Translations under genes and position numbers: made by a program
Notes under the pieces: model-generated
What the model saw: only the letters and a program-made list of their open reading frames with translations
The model's database searches: none
Told to the model about the DNA's origin: nothing
Shown here: positions 53,109 through 61,471 of the stretch, piece by piece
Position numbering within the stretch: position 1 is the first letter of the stretch
Layout: every line of letters starts with the position of its first letter
Source: an uncultured Brachybacterium sp.
Lineage (GTDB): Bacteria > Actinomycetota > Actinomycetes > Actinomycetales > Dermabacteraceae
Direction of reading: 5' to 3'
Assembly (NCBI RefSeq): GCF_947500705.1
Contig: NZ_CANMSY010000006.1
Location: 62,001-126,000 of the forward strand
Length of the DNA: 64,000 nucleotides

Positions 53109-55021
53109 GAACCCCTGTGCCGGACCACTTCGATGCGGTGATCGTCGGCGGTGGGCCGCGGGGCGTGGCGACCGTGCTGCGCACCGCGGCCCGCGTCATC
53201 ACCGCGGGCACCGGACCCGTGCGCCTGGCGGTCGTCGACGCGCTGGCCGTCGGCCCCGGCGCCACCTGGCTGATCGACCAGCCCGCGCAGTACCTGAACA
53301 ACACCCAGGCCGACGCCACGACCGTGCATCCCGACGACTCCACCCGGATGAGCGGCCCGGCCGCTCCCGGGCCCGATCTGGTGGACTGGGCTCGCCGCGT
53401 CCGCGCCGACGGCGGCCACCCGGTGGGGGAGTGGGTGCTCGAGGAGGTCTCGGAGCTCACCGGGGCGAGCTTCCCCAGTCGGCGCCTGCAGGGCGTGTAC
53501 TTCCGCGACCAGCTCGATGCCGCGATCGCCACCGGCGCCGTCGAGGTCACCGAGATGGTGGGCCTCGCGGTCGATCTCGATCGGGTGGGGGAGGAGACCG
53601 TCGTGATCCTCCAGGACGGGCAGCGGCTGGCCGCACCCACCGTGGTGCTCGCTCAGGGGATGGTCCAATCGCAGCGCAGCCACGACGTCACCGCCCTGGC
53701 CGACTTCGCCGATCGCTTCGCGCTGCGCTATGTCGAGCCCGGCATGCCCGCAGAGCGCTCGTACACCGGCCTGCCCGCCGGCGAGAGAGTGCTGGTGCGG
53801 GGTCTGGGGGCGAACTTCTTCGACGTGATCGGACAGCTCGTCGCCGAATGGGGTGGAGAGCTCGAGCCCGTCGAGGGAGACGACCGCGGACGTCTGCGCT
53901 ATCGCCCCAGCGGTCTCGAACCGCAGCTGGTGGTCGGGTCGCGGCGCGGCGTCCCCTACCGTTCCAAGCCCGACGGCGGCCGCTCCGTGCGTCCCTTCGC
54001 GCCGCGCTGGGCGAGCGCGGAATGGTTCGATGCACTGACCGAGCGCTCCGATGTCGACTTCCGGAGCGAGGTCTGGCCGGTGCTCGCCCGCGAGTTCGCC
54101 CGCGTCTACCTCGAGGCCCTCATCGAGTTCGCACCCGGCGCGGTCGCCGGAGATTGGCTCGCCCACCTGGACATCGCCGACACGCAGGAGGAGGTCGACG
54201 CTGTGCTCTCAGGGGCCGTCTCCGATCCGCGGTGGACCTGGACCCTCGACGAACTGCACCGCCCCACCCATGGCGAACCGGTCGGGGAGAGGAGCTGGGC
54301 GCAGCTGGTGCGGCGGCTGATCACCGACGAGCTGGGCTCCATGTCCGATCCCTGGCAGCACCCGCGTGCCGCGGTCAACGGGGCCATGGGGGCCCTGCGT
54401 GGACGCGTCGGCCGGCTCACCAGGCACGGCGCCTTCACCGGCGAGTCCCTCGCCCGGGATGTGCTCGGTTGGTTCGACGGAGACTCCCTCGCCCTGGCAT
54501 CCGGACCGCCCGCCGAGCGGGTGCGCCTCGTGCTCGCCCTGATCGAGGCTGGGGTGGTGGAGCTGATCGGGCCCGAGATGGTGATCGAGGCCGACGAGAG
54601 CGCAGGACTCTTCCGGGCCGCCTCCCCGATCACCGGTCGCGTGGTCACCTCCTCCGTGCTGCTGGAGACCCGGATGTCCAAGGGGAAGATCCCCCAGACC
54701 AGCGATCCGCTGCTGCGCTCGCTGCTCGACTCGGGCCGTGCCCGCGTGCATGCCGTGGACGGTGTGCATACCCACAGCATGGAGGCCACCCGGGCCGAGA
54801 TCTCCGAGGAGGCGCTCGGTGGGCACAACCTCGTCGCGGCCGATGGCTCGGTGGATGAGTCCGTGGTCGTGCTCGGGATCCCCGCGGCCTCCACCCAGCC
54901 CGGCTCCGCGATCGGCGCCACCCCCGGAGTGGCGTCACCGCTGCTGGCGGGCGCGGATGTCGCGGCGAAGCAGATCCTGGTGCGGGTGCACGCACAGGCA
55001 CGGTGGGGGAGCATCGCGTAG
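53105..55021 (+). CDS. Large FAD/NAD(P)-binding protein of the uptake operon
   Basis: A 638-residue flavoprotein of the FAD-NAD(P)-binding family (COG4529 type). The dinucleotide-binding motif VIVGGGPRGVATVLR is at residues ~11-26, followed by QPAQYLNNTQADATTVHPDD. A second glycine-rich motif, VLVRGLGANFFDVIGQL, occurs near residue 230. The C terminus (VVLGIPAASTQPGSAIGATPG) resembles a nucleotide-binding clasp. It is the last gene of the five-gene operon and its start overlaps the ATPase stop. A role in reductive iron release or siderophore modification is plausible, by analogy with siderophore monooxygenases and reductases. Not shown. Confidence 0.85.
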   Translation: MRTPVPDHFDAVIVGGGPRGVATVLRTAARVITAGTGPVRLAVVDALAVGPGATWLIDQPAQYLNNTQADATTVHPDDSTRMSGPAAPGPDLVDWARRVRADGGHPVGEWVLEEVSELTGASFPSRRLQGVYFRDQLDAAIATGAVEVTEMVGLAVDLDRVGEETVVILQDGQRLAAPTVVLAQGMVQSQRSHDVTALADFADRFALRYVEPGMPAERSYTGLPAGERVLVRGLGANFFDVIGQLVAEWGGELEPVEGDDRGRLRYRPSGLEPQLVVGSRRGVPYRSKPDGGRSVRPFAPRWASAEWFDALTERSDVDFRSEVWPVLAREFARVYLEALIEFAPGAVAGDWLAHLDIADTQEEVDAVLSGAVSDPRWTWTLDELHRPTHGEPVGERSWAQLVRRLITDELGSMSDPWQHPRAAVNGAMGALRGRVGRLTRHGAFTGESLARDVLGWFDGDSLALASGPPAERVRLVLALIEAGVVELIGPEMVIEADESAGLFRAASPITGRVVTSSVLLETRMSKGKIPQTSDPLLRSLLDSGRARVHAVDGVHTHSMEATRAEISEEALGGHNLVAADGSVDESVVVLGIPAASTQPGSAIGATPGVASPLLAGADVAAKQILVRVHAQARWGSIA

Positions 55022-55153
55022 CCATGGGCTCGCGCTGACCGAGATCGGTCACCTGGCGTGCCCCTGACGCTTGGTCCCCCCGGCCTCCGGCGCCGCGCGG
55101 CGAACTGTGCCCGTGCGCCCATCGGCGTGTGGGGCACATCGGATGCCTCCGGT

Positions 55154-55225
55154 ACGTCGGCCATGTCGGCCATGTCGGCCACGTCTGCCACGTCTGCCAC
55201 GTCTGCCACGTCTGCCACGCTGGCC
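55154..55225 (+). repeat. Tandem 9-bp repeat, eight units
   Basis: Eight 9-bp units run without gaps: ACGTCGGCC, ATGTCGGCC twice, ACGTCTGCC four times and ACGCTGGCC. Plus-strand sequence can be read in one frame as Ser/Thr-Ala-rich triplets, and minus as ADV/ADM triplets, but no gene with a start and ribosome site covers it. It lies in the noncoding stretch 55022-55614. Confidence 0.85.
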
Positions 55226-55262
55226 ATGTTCGATGTCGGCGCACCATTCCTCCCCAGTACAA

Positions 55263-55279
55263 GTTATCCACATATTCAT
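55263..55279 (+). repeat. DnaA-box-like direct repeat, copy 1
   Basis: GTTATCCACATATTCAT contains a perfect DnaA box (TTATCCACA, 55264-55272). It shares 16 of 17 bases with a second copy at 55492-55508 in the same orientation, 229 bp away. Confidence 0.7.
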
Positions 55280-55491
55280 GGCGCGTATTGACAAGCCAGC
55301 ATTTCTCCCGCGGCCCGCCGAAATTCACTATCGTCAATGCCGGACCCGTTTGCGGTGAGCAGCTCCCGCGGGGCCTGCCGCCGCAGGTGCGGACCCTTTT
55401 CGCTGGTCCTTCTGACGGGTGCCACCGGTTCTACCCGGTATTTCGCTGCTTCGTAGTGCGGTGCTTGGCAACCGTTCCTCCACACTCGTGG

Positions 55492-55508
55492 GTTATCCAC
55501 AGATTCAT
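55492..55508 (+). repeat. DnaA-box-like direct repeat, copy 2
   Basis: GTTATCCACAGATTCAT, with the DnaA box at 55493-55501. The copy lies about 107 bp before the DUF222/HNH start. The region between the two copies (55280-55491) is less GC-rich than the genome around it and holds no recognisable gene; inverted repeats such as ATTGAC/GTCAAT occur within it. Confidence 0.7.
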
Positions 55509-55614
55509 CCCCATTTCGTGCTGACCCTTCAGTAGACAGAGCGTGGGAATTAGTATTGAGGGATATCGCAGAAGCGGTTCTTGGAGATGCTGGCGGGTGA
55601 GGGGAGGGGTGTCG

Positions 55615-57378
55615 GTGGGTGAGTTCGAGGAGGACCAATTCGCGTCCGATGACGCGGACGCAGCGGGCGAACCGCTGGCAGGCATCCCTGCGCGTGAGGA
55701 CAGCCGCGCCGCCGAGGCCCCGGCCGACCGCGATGCCGCCGCTGCCGGCTCGGAGGACCCGGCCGATCCCGGTGCTGCGACGGAACCCGGTTCGCCTGCC
55801 ATGCCGGGGACTGCGCCGGAGGGGTTGCCTGCGTGGTCGGTGCGGGCGCGGCGGGTGCTGGATGAGGAGTGCATCATCGAGGAAGCGACCCCCGGGAGTC
55901 TTGACGCGGGCCGAGTGCTGGATCTGCATCGCACGATGCGGTTCCGGGCGAGTCTGCGGGCGCATCAGCTCCGTCAGCTCTCCACCTTCTTTCGGGAGGA
56001 TCCCGAAGTACAGGGCCTGCTGGATGACGCCGACATCACCGCGTTGAAGGTCGCCGCGGGGCTGCGCTGCACCTACCCCCAGGCCCATGCGCAGGTCCGT
56101 GACGCGCACCTGGCGGTCCAGTGGATGCCGGTGACGTTCACGTACCTGCGCCGCGGGGAACTGCCCGAGCAGTGGCATCACTACCTCATCCGCCACACCC
56201 GCCGCCTCACCGAGGACCAGGCGAGGGACGTGGATGCGCACATGGCCGGCATCGAGATCCCGTCGGTCTCGCAGGACACGTTCGAGAAGCATGTCCGGCT
56301 CGCGGTGGCTCTCGCGACCGCCGGGAGCCTCCCTGCCCCGCCGTCCCAGTCACGGAATGTGGAGATCGTGGGGGTCGATACCGACACGGGGACCGCGTCA
56401 CTGATGGTGACGGGACCGATCCCGGAGATCCAGGCCCTCGCCCACCGCCTCGACGTCGCGGCACGTACGGTCCAAAGAGCTCAGCGCCATGCGCTCGAGG
56501 CCGGGGTCGAGGGGCCGCTGCCGTTCGATATCGATCGTGACCTCGCCGAGCGGGGCACCGCTCTGTCGTTGCGGACCCTCAGATATGCGATCTTGACCCA
56601 CTCGGTCCTGGATATCGACCCGGTCCAGGAGACATCCCGGCCTTACAAGATCCTGGTCACCGTCCCGGCGCTGACCCTGATGGGTCACAGTGACGCACCC
56701 GCGATGCTGGACGGGATGACGCCCCTGCCCGCACAGCTCGCCCGAGAACTCGCTGCGGGAGAGAGCACGTGGCAGCGGATCCTGACCGATCCGATCACCG
56801 GCGCCTACCTGCCCGTCACTGCGGAGACCTACACCCCGACCGCGCAGATGCGGCTGCAGCTGCGGCTGCGCCACCCCGTCTGTGCGGTGCCGGGCTGTGT
56901 CCGGGCGACGGTCCTCGCGGCCGAAGATGACCACATCATCGAATACGACCACGACCACCCAGGCCAGGGTGGGCAGACCAGTCTGTGGAACCTCCACCGC
57001 CTCTGCTGGCTCCACCACAAGCAGAAGACCGCCGGACTGATCGACCCCGCCCGGGACCCCGCCGATGACCCCGCCCACGGGGACGGGACCACGACAGCCG
57101 GGCCGTTGGAGACGGTGTGGGATATCGGACGGGACATCCGGCTACGGGCCAGGGAGGACACCGACCTGGTCACCCCACGCCTGGCCCGGACCCTCGAACG
57201 GGACTGGCGGACCTACCAACGCGCCCACGAGGACGCTGTCCGGCTCCACGCCGAAGAGAAGACCAGGCCCCGGCAGGAACGCGCCGCGGAAGACCGCCGT
57301 GCCGCATGGGCCAGACACCGCGGACGCCGCATCATCCCACCCGGCCCCACCCACCACGAGACCGAACCACCCTTCTAG
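55615..57378 (+). CDS. DUF222 and HNH endonuclease-domain protein (13E12-repeat type)
   Basis: A 587-residue protein. An acidic Ala/Pro-rich N terminus (~70 residues) precedes the DUF222 domain (residues ~85-390) and a C-terminal HNH nuclease: CAVPGCVRATVLAAEDDHII ... TSLWNLHRLCWLHHKQKT, with Cys pair, the catalytic His in DDHI and a zinc-side His pair. The family occurs in many copies in actinobacterial genomes and relates to the mycobacterial REP13E12 repeats. Start: GAGGGGAGGGG at 55598-55608 favours the GTG at 55615 over the GTG at 55543. DnaA-like repeats lie upstream. Confidence 0.85.
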   Translation: MGEFEEDQFASDDADAAGEPLAGIPAREDSRAAEAPADRDAAAAGSEDPADPGAATEPGSPAMPGTAPEGLPAWSVRARRVLDEECIIEEATPGSLDAGRVLDLHRTMRFRASLRAHQLRQLSTFFREDPEVQGLLDDADITALKVAAGLRCTYPQAHAQVRDAHLAVQWMPVTFTYLRRGELPEQWHHYLIRHTRRLTEDQARDVDAHMAGIEIPSVSQDTFEKHVRLAVALATAGSLPAPPSQSRNVEIVGVDTDTGTASLMVTGPIPEIQALAHRLDVAARTVQRAQRHALEAGVEGPLPFDIDRDLAERGTALSLRTLRYAILTHSVLDIDPVQETSRPYKILVTVPALTLMGHSDAPAMLDGMTPLPAQLARELAAGESTWQRILTDPITGAYLPVTAETYTPTAQMRLQLRLRHPVCAVPGCVRATVLAAEDDHIIEYDHDHPGQGGQTSLWNLHRLCWLHHKQKTAGLIDPARDPADDPAHGDGTTTAGPLETVWDIGRDIRLRAREDTDLVTPRLARTLERDWRTYQRAHEDAVRLHAEEKTRPRQERAAEDRRAAWARHRGRRIIPPGPTHHETEPPF

Positions 57379-57415
57379 CCCGAGCCCAGGCCCGGGGGTG
57401 GTGGCCGCACCGTGC

Positions 57416-58951
57416 TCAGATGTCCCGGAAGGTCTCGATCCGTGCACCCAGCCTGTTCAGCCGCGCCGCGAGATCCTCGTAGCCTCGGTTGATGACGTAG
57501 ACGTTCCGGAGCACCGAGGTGCCCTTCGCGGCGAGCATCGCCAGCAGGATCACCACGGCCGGGCGCAGCGCGGGCGGGCACACCAGCTCCGCACCGCTCC
57601 AACGAGTCGGGCCCTCGATGAGCACGCGGTGTGGATCCATCAGCTTCACGTTCGCGCCGAGCTTGGTGAGCTCGGTGAGGTAGATGGCGCGGTTCTCGTA
57701 CACCCAGTCGTGAAGCAGGGTCTGGCCCTCGGCCGTCGCGGCGATCACCGCGAAGAACGGGAGGTTGTCGATGTTCAGACCGGGGAAGGGCATGGGATGG
57801 ATCTTGTCGATCGGCGCCTTCAGATCCGAAGGATGAGTGGTGATGTCCACCAGACGGGTCTTGCCGTTCTCCGCCAGGTACTCGTCGGAGCGGTCGTACT
57901 GCAGGCCCATCTCCTCGAGCAGCGCGAGCTCGATCTCCATGAACTCGATCGGGACCCGGCGCACCGTGATGCTGGATCGCGTGACGATCGCCGCGGAGAT
58001 GAGGCTCATCGCCTCGATCGGGTCCTCGCTCGGCGCGTAGTCCACGTCGGTCGAAATCGCGGACTTCCCCTGCACGCGCAGAGTGGTGGTGCCGATGCCC
58101 TCGATCGTGACGCCGAGCTTCTCGAGGAAGAAGCAGAGGTCCTGGACCATGTAGTTCGGGCTCGCATTGCGGATGACGGTCTCGCCGTCGTACAGCGCCG
58201 CGGCCAGGAGTGCGTTCTCGGTGACGGTGTCGCCGCGCTCGGTGAGCACGATCGGCCGACGGGGACCGGTGCCGGTGGCGGTGCTCGCCTGGTAGTGATG
58301 ATCGGTGGCCACCACCTCGAGGCCGAAGTGACGCAGCGCCGTCATATGCGGCTCGACCGTGCGCGTGCCCAGATCGCAGCCTCCGGCGTAGGGGAGCTGG
58401 AACTTCCCGGCGCGATGCAGCAGCGGGCCCAGGAACATGATGATCGAGCGGGTGCGGCGGGCGGCGTCGGCATCGATCGAGGAGAGGTCCAGAGTCGCTG
58501 GGACGCGCAGCTCGAGGTCGTTGTCCGTGTTGAGCCAGGTGGCCTTCACGCCGATCGAGGTGAGCACCTCGAGCAACCGGTTGACCTCCTCGATGCGCGC
58601 GACCTTGCGCAGCACCGTGGTCCCCGTGTTCAGCAGTGACGCGCACAGCAGTGCCACGCCCGCGTTCTTCGACGACTTCACGTCGATCGCACCGGAGAGG
58701 GTGGTCTCGCCCTGCACGCGCAGGTGGCTGGCCCCGGAGGTGCCGAGGCCGACGAGTTCCGAGTCGAGCGCCGAACCGATCTTCGAGATGGTCTCCAGCG
58801 TGAGGTTCTGCTGGCCCTTCTCGATGCGGTTCACGGCGCTCTGGCTCGTGCCGAGCTCGGCGGCGAGCTGGGCCTGGGTGAGGCCGGAGTGCTGACGGGC
58901 GTCACGGATCAGGGTGCCGATCCGTGCCAGGTAGTCCTCATTCTCAGTCAT
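57416..58951 (-). CDS. MurA-like UDP-GlcNAc 1-carboxyvinyltransferase with N-terminal HTH domain
   Basis: A 511-residue fusion. Residues ~8-65 are an XRE-type helix-turn-helix (IGTLIRDARQHSGLTQAQLA, ELGTSQSAVNRIEKGQ). From residue ~75 on is an EPSP-synthase/MurA domain with KSSKNAG (Lys95 and Asn96 matching MurA Lys22 and Asn23) and YAGGCDLGTR (Cys192 matching the catalytic Cys115). It would add enolpyruvate to UDP-GlcNAc in peptidoglycan synthesis, or act as a sensor of that pathway. The ATG at 58951 is chosen; TACGGT lies 6 nt upstream. A canonical murA may exist elsewhere. Confidence 0.88.
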   Translation of the reverse strand: MTENEDYLARIGTLIRDARQHSGLTQAQLAAELGTSQSAVNRIEKGQQNLTLETISKIGSALDSELVGLGTSGASHLRVQGETTLSGAIDVKSSKNAGVALLCASLLNTGTTVLRKVARIEEVNRLLEVLTSIGVKATWLNTDNDLELRVPATLDLSSIDADAARRTRSIIMFLGPLLHRAGKFQLPYAGGCDLGTRTVEPHMTALRHFGLEVVATDHHYQASTATGTGPRRPIVLTERGDTVTENALLAAALYDGETVIRNASPNYMVQDLCFFLEKLGVTIEGIGTTTLRVQGKSAISTDVDYAPSEDPIEAMSLISAAIVTRSSITVRRVPIEFMEIELALLEEMGLQYDRSDEYLAENGKTRLVDITTHPSDLKAPIDKIHPMPFPGLNIDNLPFFAVIAATAEGQTLLHDWVYENRAIYLTELTKLGANVKLMDPHRVLIEGPTRWSGAELVCPPALRPAVVILLAMLAAKGTSVLRNVYVINRGYEDLAARLNRLGARIETFRDI

Positions 58952-58957
58952 CCAGCG

Positions 58958-58983
58958 ACCGTAACTCACAGATGAGATATCTG
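58958..58983 (-). promoter_or_regulatory. Leaderless promoter with inverted repeat before HTH-MurA
   Basis: On the minus strand TACGGT (58963 to 58958) ends 6 nt before the ATG at 58951. Upstream, CAGAT-GAGAT-ATCTG (58969-58983) is an inverted repeat containing the palindrome AGATATCT and lies in the promoter spacer. This would fit binding by the gene's own HTH domain. Confidence 0.45.
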
Positions 58984-59037
58984 CTGTTGAGAGCGAGTGC
59001 GGCGATGCTCACGTTGTCGCATCACGCCTGGTGATGG

Positions 59038-59565
59038 TCACCTGCTGAGCAGCAGGGGGAACCGGCGCACACCCCCGAGCAGCCTCTGGGCGAGAGCCGG
59101 GTCATAGGCGCGCACGAGCAGCGGCATACCGGCTTCGATCGGGGTGCGGTCCGCTTTGCGGTTGTTGCACTCCTTACAGGCACAGACCAGATTGGTCCAG
59201 GACGACGGGCCTCCGCGGGAGACCGGGAGGATGTGGTCGACCGTGGCCAGCAGGCCTTCGCAGGACGGGGTCTTGGACACGCGCCGACTGCAGTATGCGC
59301 AGGTCCAGCGATCTCGCTCATGGACCGCCCGGTAGGAGAAGCCGATCGAGCGCTGCCCGGCGCCCTCGACCCAGGCCCCGCTCAGCTCGCGGGTCAGTTC
59401 GAGGGCGGTGGGAATGATCCTGTCCTGGACGATCGCGAGCTCGACCGGGTTCGCGACCTCACGCCGGATCATCCCGAAGCAGTGGCGCACGCTCGTGGTG
59501 TGCAGCAGCTCGCCGATCCCGGTCTCGGGGTCGTAGCCGAGGTTGTAGACCTTGACCTGGGGCAT
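59038..59565 (-). CDS. HNH endonuclease
   Basis: A 175-residue nuclease. The HNH/zinc part is CAYCSRRVSKTPS, ATVDHILPVSRGGPSSW then TNLVCACKECNNRKADR, with two CxxC pairs and the catalytic His in VDHI. The N-terminal ~70 residues (VYNLGYDPETGIGELLHTTSVRHCFGMIRRE) are typical of a group of stand-alone actinobacterial HNH proteins. AAGGAGGTG just before the ATG at 59565 is a perfect ribosome site. The target is unknown; restriction, homing or DNA repair are all possible. Confidence 0.88.
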   Translation of the reverse strand: MPQVKVYNLGYDPETGIGELLHTTSVRHCFGMIRREVANPVELAIVQDRIIPTALELTRELSGAWVEGAGQRSIGFSYRAVHERDRWTCAYCSRRVSKTPSCEGLLATVDHILPVSRGGPSSWTNLVCACKECNNRKADRTPIEAGMPLLVRAYDPALAQRLLGGVRRFPLLLSR

Positions 59566-59699
59566 CGCACACCTCCTTCCGTCGGGCGCCGCAGGGTGCT
59601 GCGGCCCGGACGCGCGGGAGGAGCTCGTGGGCCGAGCATCTGCAGTATCGCCGCCTCAGCATCCGGTTTCCAGGAAATTCTTCCGCTCCCATGTGCCGC

Positions 59700-60040
59700 C
59701 GAGGTGACCGGGGCCTGCACAGTGGAGGAACTCCCGGTGCGCGGAGCCCCTGTGTCGGCAGGTCGACGACGGCGATAGCTCAGGCGTCGCAGCAGCACCT
59801 CGGCCGGGCCGCGCATTCCGTGACGCTCGAGCACCACAGCGCCTGCGAGAGTCACCAGCCAGGTCGCGACGGCGATCACCATGATGGACCAGCTGGACAG
59901 ATGTGCCCCGAGCCCGAGGCCCCACGCAGCCGGCAGCGAGCCGAACACCACCGACTGCGCCAGATAGCCGCTGAGCGAACGGCGGCCCAGCAGTCCGAAC
60001 AGGGCCGCATAGCCGACCCCGGCGGCGATGCCGGTCGATG
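59700..60040 (-). pseudogene. 3' remnant of a DUF418-type membrane protein gene
   Basis: In the minus-strand frame ending inside the HNH upstream region, 105-110 codons read GVGYAALFGLLGRRSLSGYL, then AQSVVFG and ERHGMRGPAEVLLRRLSYRR, the C-terminal part of DUF418 transporters-like membrane proteins (usually ~350-400 residues). The 5' two-thirds are missing: upstream sequence switches abruptly to the start region of the plus-strand gene at 60103. The original stop is also not obvious. I read it as a truncated relic; no start codon with ribosome site is present. Confidence 0.6.
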
Positions 60041-60102
60041 GCGCTCCTCCGCTCCCCGAGAACCTGCTGGCACGCGGACGCTCGGGGCGTCATGCTGGAG
60101 GG

Positions 60103-61425
60103 ATGACGGACGAGCAGCAGGCACAGCAGCGCGAGCGGGAGCTGGTGCTGTCGGAGTACGGGACCTGGCGGATCACCGCTGACGACGATGCTCCGGCCAT
60201 CGACGAGGTCCGCACGCTCGAGACCCTGCTGCGGCTCAAGGCGGATCAGATGGACAGCTCCGATCCCGGGTACTGGACCGAGGAGCTCGTCGCCGCGCTG
60301 CTCACCGAGGTGGTCCCCCGCACCGTGATCCAGCCGCGGGAGCAGGTGATGGACATGGTGCCCACGCTCAAGAGGTTCTTCACCTATCTGCGGGAGACGG
60401 GGCGCTGGCACATCGATTCGTCGAACGTCGGGGCGATGCCCGCGGTGCTCACCGAGCTCGAGTTCGCGGCTCTCGAGGCCGCTGATGACCCCACCCGCCG
60501 CTCCTTCTCCACCAACATCCTCGGCTATGGGATGAACCTCGGCATCGATCTCGAGGACGAGCAGGAGCTCGCGGCCTATATGCACTGGTACAACTCGCTG
60601 GCCGACGAGGAGCGCGTCGCTCTGAGCGAGACCGGTCGGCTCGATGCTCCGGCACGGCCCTACGACCGCCTCGCCGCGCTGAGAGCCGTGGAGGACGAGC
60701 AGTCGGAGGAGCCGACGACGGAGCCCGGCTCTCCGTGGTTCCTGCCCGAGCCGTCCGCCTCTCGCGAGGCGCTGATGTCCCTCGAGCTCGAGCAGGATGC
60801 CGAGGTCTATGCGGCCAACAGCTTCGTGCGCTGCGCCGTCGCCCTGCTGGAGTTCATCGGCCCGGGGCGGCCGCTCACCGCCACCGGTGCACTCGGACGG
60901 GTGGACACCGCGACGCTGCTGGCGCGGTCCGAGTTCGCGCACAGCGTTCGCAGCGTCCGCAGCATGTGGGACCACCCTCAGATCGTCGGCCCCTGGGTCA
61001 CCCTGCGTGATGGCGGCTGGCTCGAGGCCAGTGGCGGCCGGGTGCACCGCGAGCGCGGGCCGGTCCCCTTCGTCACCGCACCGGAGGATCCGACGGGGTT
61101 CGTCGAGTTCGGCCACGCGGTGCTCACCGCGCTGCTGCTGGGGAGGGATGCCCGCGATGTCGAGGACGGCGGCTTCCGCGGGATGCCGGACACGCTGGCC
61201 GCACTGATGGTCGCCTGCCGCGAGGGCGGGCTGCGGATGAAGGACCTCCGCAGCGCGGACCCGGCGATGCGCGAGGATCACGAGGAGATCGCACGATGGT
61301 TCCGGGTGAGGCATGACCTCGAGGCGCTGGCGGCGCTCGGTGCGCTCGACCAGGAGCAGGACCTGTTCACGGGCTCGGAGGCGCTGCTCGTGGCGGCGGT
61401 GGCACTGCTGCGCGACGACAAGTAG
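60103..61425 (+). CDS. Uncharacterised protein, 440 residues
   Basis: A 440-residue acidic, probably soluble and helical protein with no signal peptide or membrane segment. It begins MTDEQQAQQRERELVLSEYG. Features are a helical N-terminal half (WTEELVAALLTEVVPRTVIQ, LKRFFTYLRETGRWH), a charged linker around residue 210 (EDEQSEEPTTEPG) and a C-terminal half with winged-helix-like stretches (VDTATLLARSEFAHSVRS; EIARWFRVRHDLEALAALGAL). I do not recognise it. GGAGGG lies directly before the ATG and CATGCT 6 nt before, so either leadered or leaderless start is possible. Confidence 0.75.
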   Translation: MTDEQQAQQRERELVLSEYGTWRITADDDAPAIDEVRTLETLLRLKADQMDSSDPGYWTEELVAALLTEVVPRTVIQPREQVMDMVPTLKRFFTYLRETGRWHIDSSNVGAMPAVLTELEFAALEAADDPTRRSFSTNILGYGMNLGIDLEDEQELAAYMHWYNSLADEERVALSETGRLDAPARPYDRLAALRAVEDEQSEEPTTEPGSPWFLPEPSASREALMSLELEQDAEVYAANSFVRCAVALLEFIGPGRPLTATGALGRVDTATLLARSEFAHSVRSVRSMWDHPQIVGPWVTLRDGGWLEASGGRVHRERGPVPFVTAPEDPTGFVEFGHAVLTALLLGRDARDVEDGGFRGMPDTLAALMVACREGGLRMKDLRSADPAMREDHEEIARWFRVRHDLEALAALGALDQEQDLFTGSEALLVAAVALLRDDK

Positions 61426-61471
61426 CTCCTTGGTCGAACTCTCGCTCGCGATCAGCGGAGAGGCGGGAGCG

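Noticed and set aside
55154-55225. 9-bp repeat as a CRISPR array
   Set aside because: Units are contiguous with no spacers and no cas genes are present.
54106-55227. Minus-strand frame translating the 9-bp repeat as an ADV/ADM-rich N terminus
   Set aside because: Most of it lies opposite the flavoprotein gene and no ribosome site precedes its start.
55263-55508. DnaA boxes as a replication origin
   Set aside because: Only two boxes, no dnaA, dnaN or rpmH nearby and no AT-rich unwinding region; listed as repeats instead.
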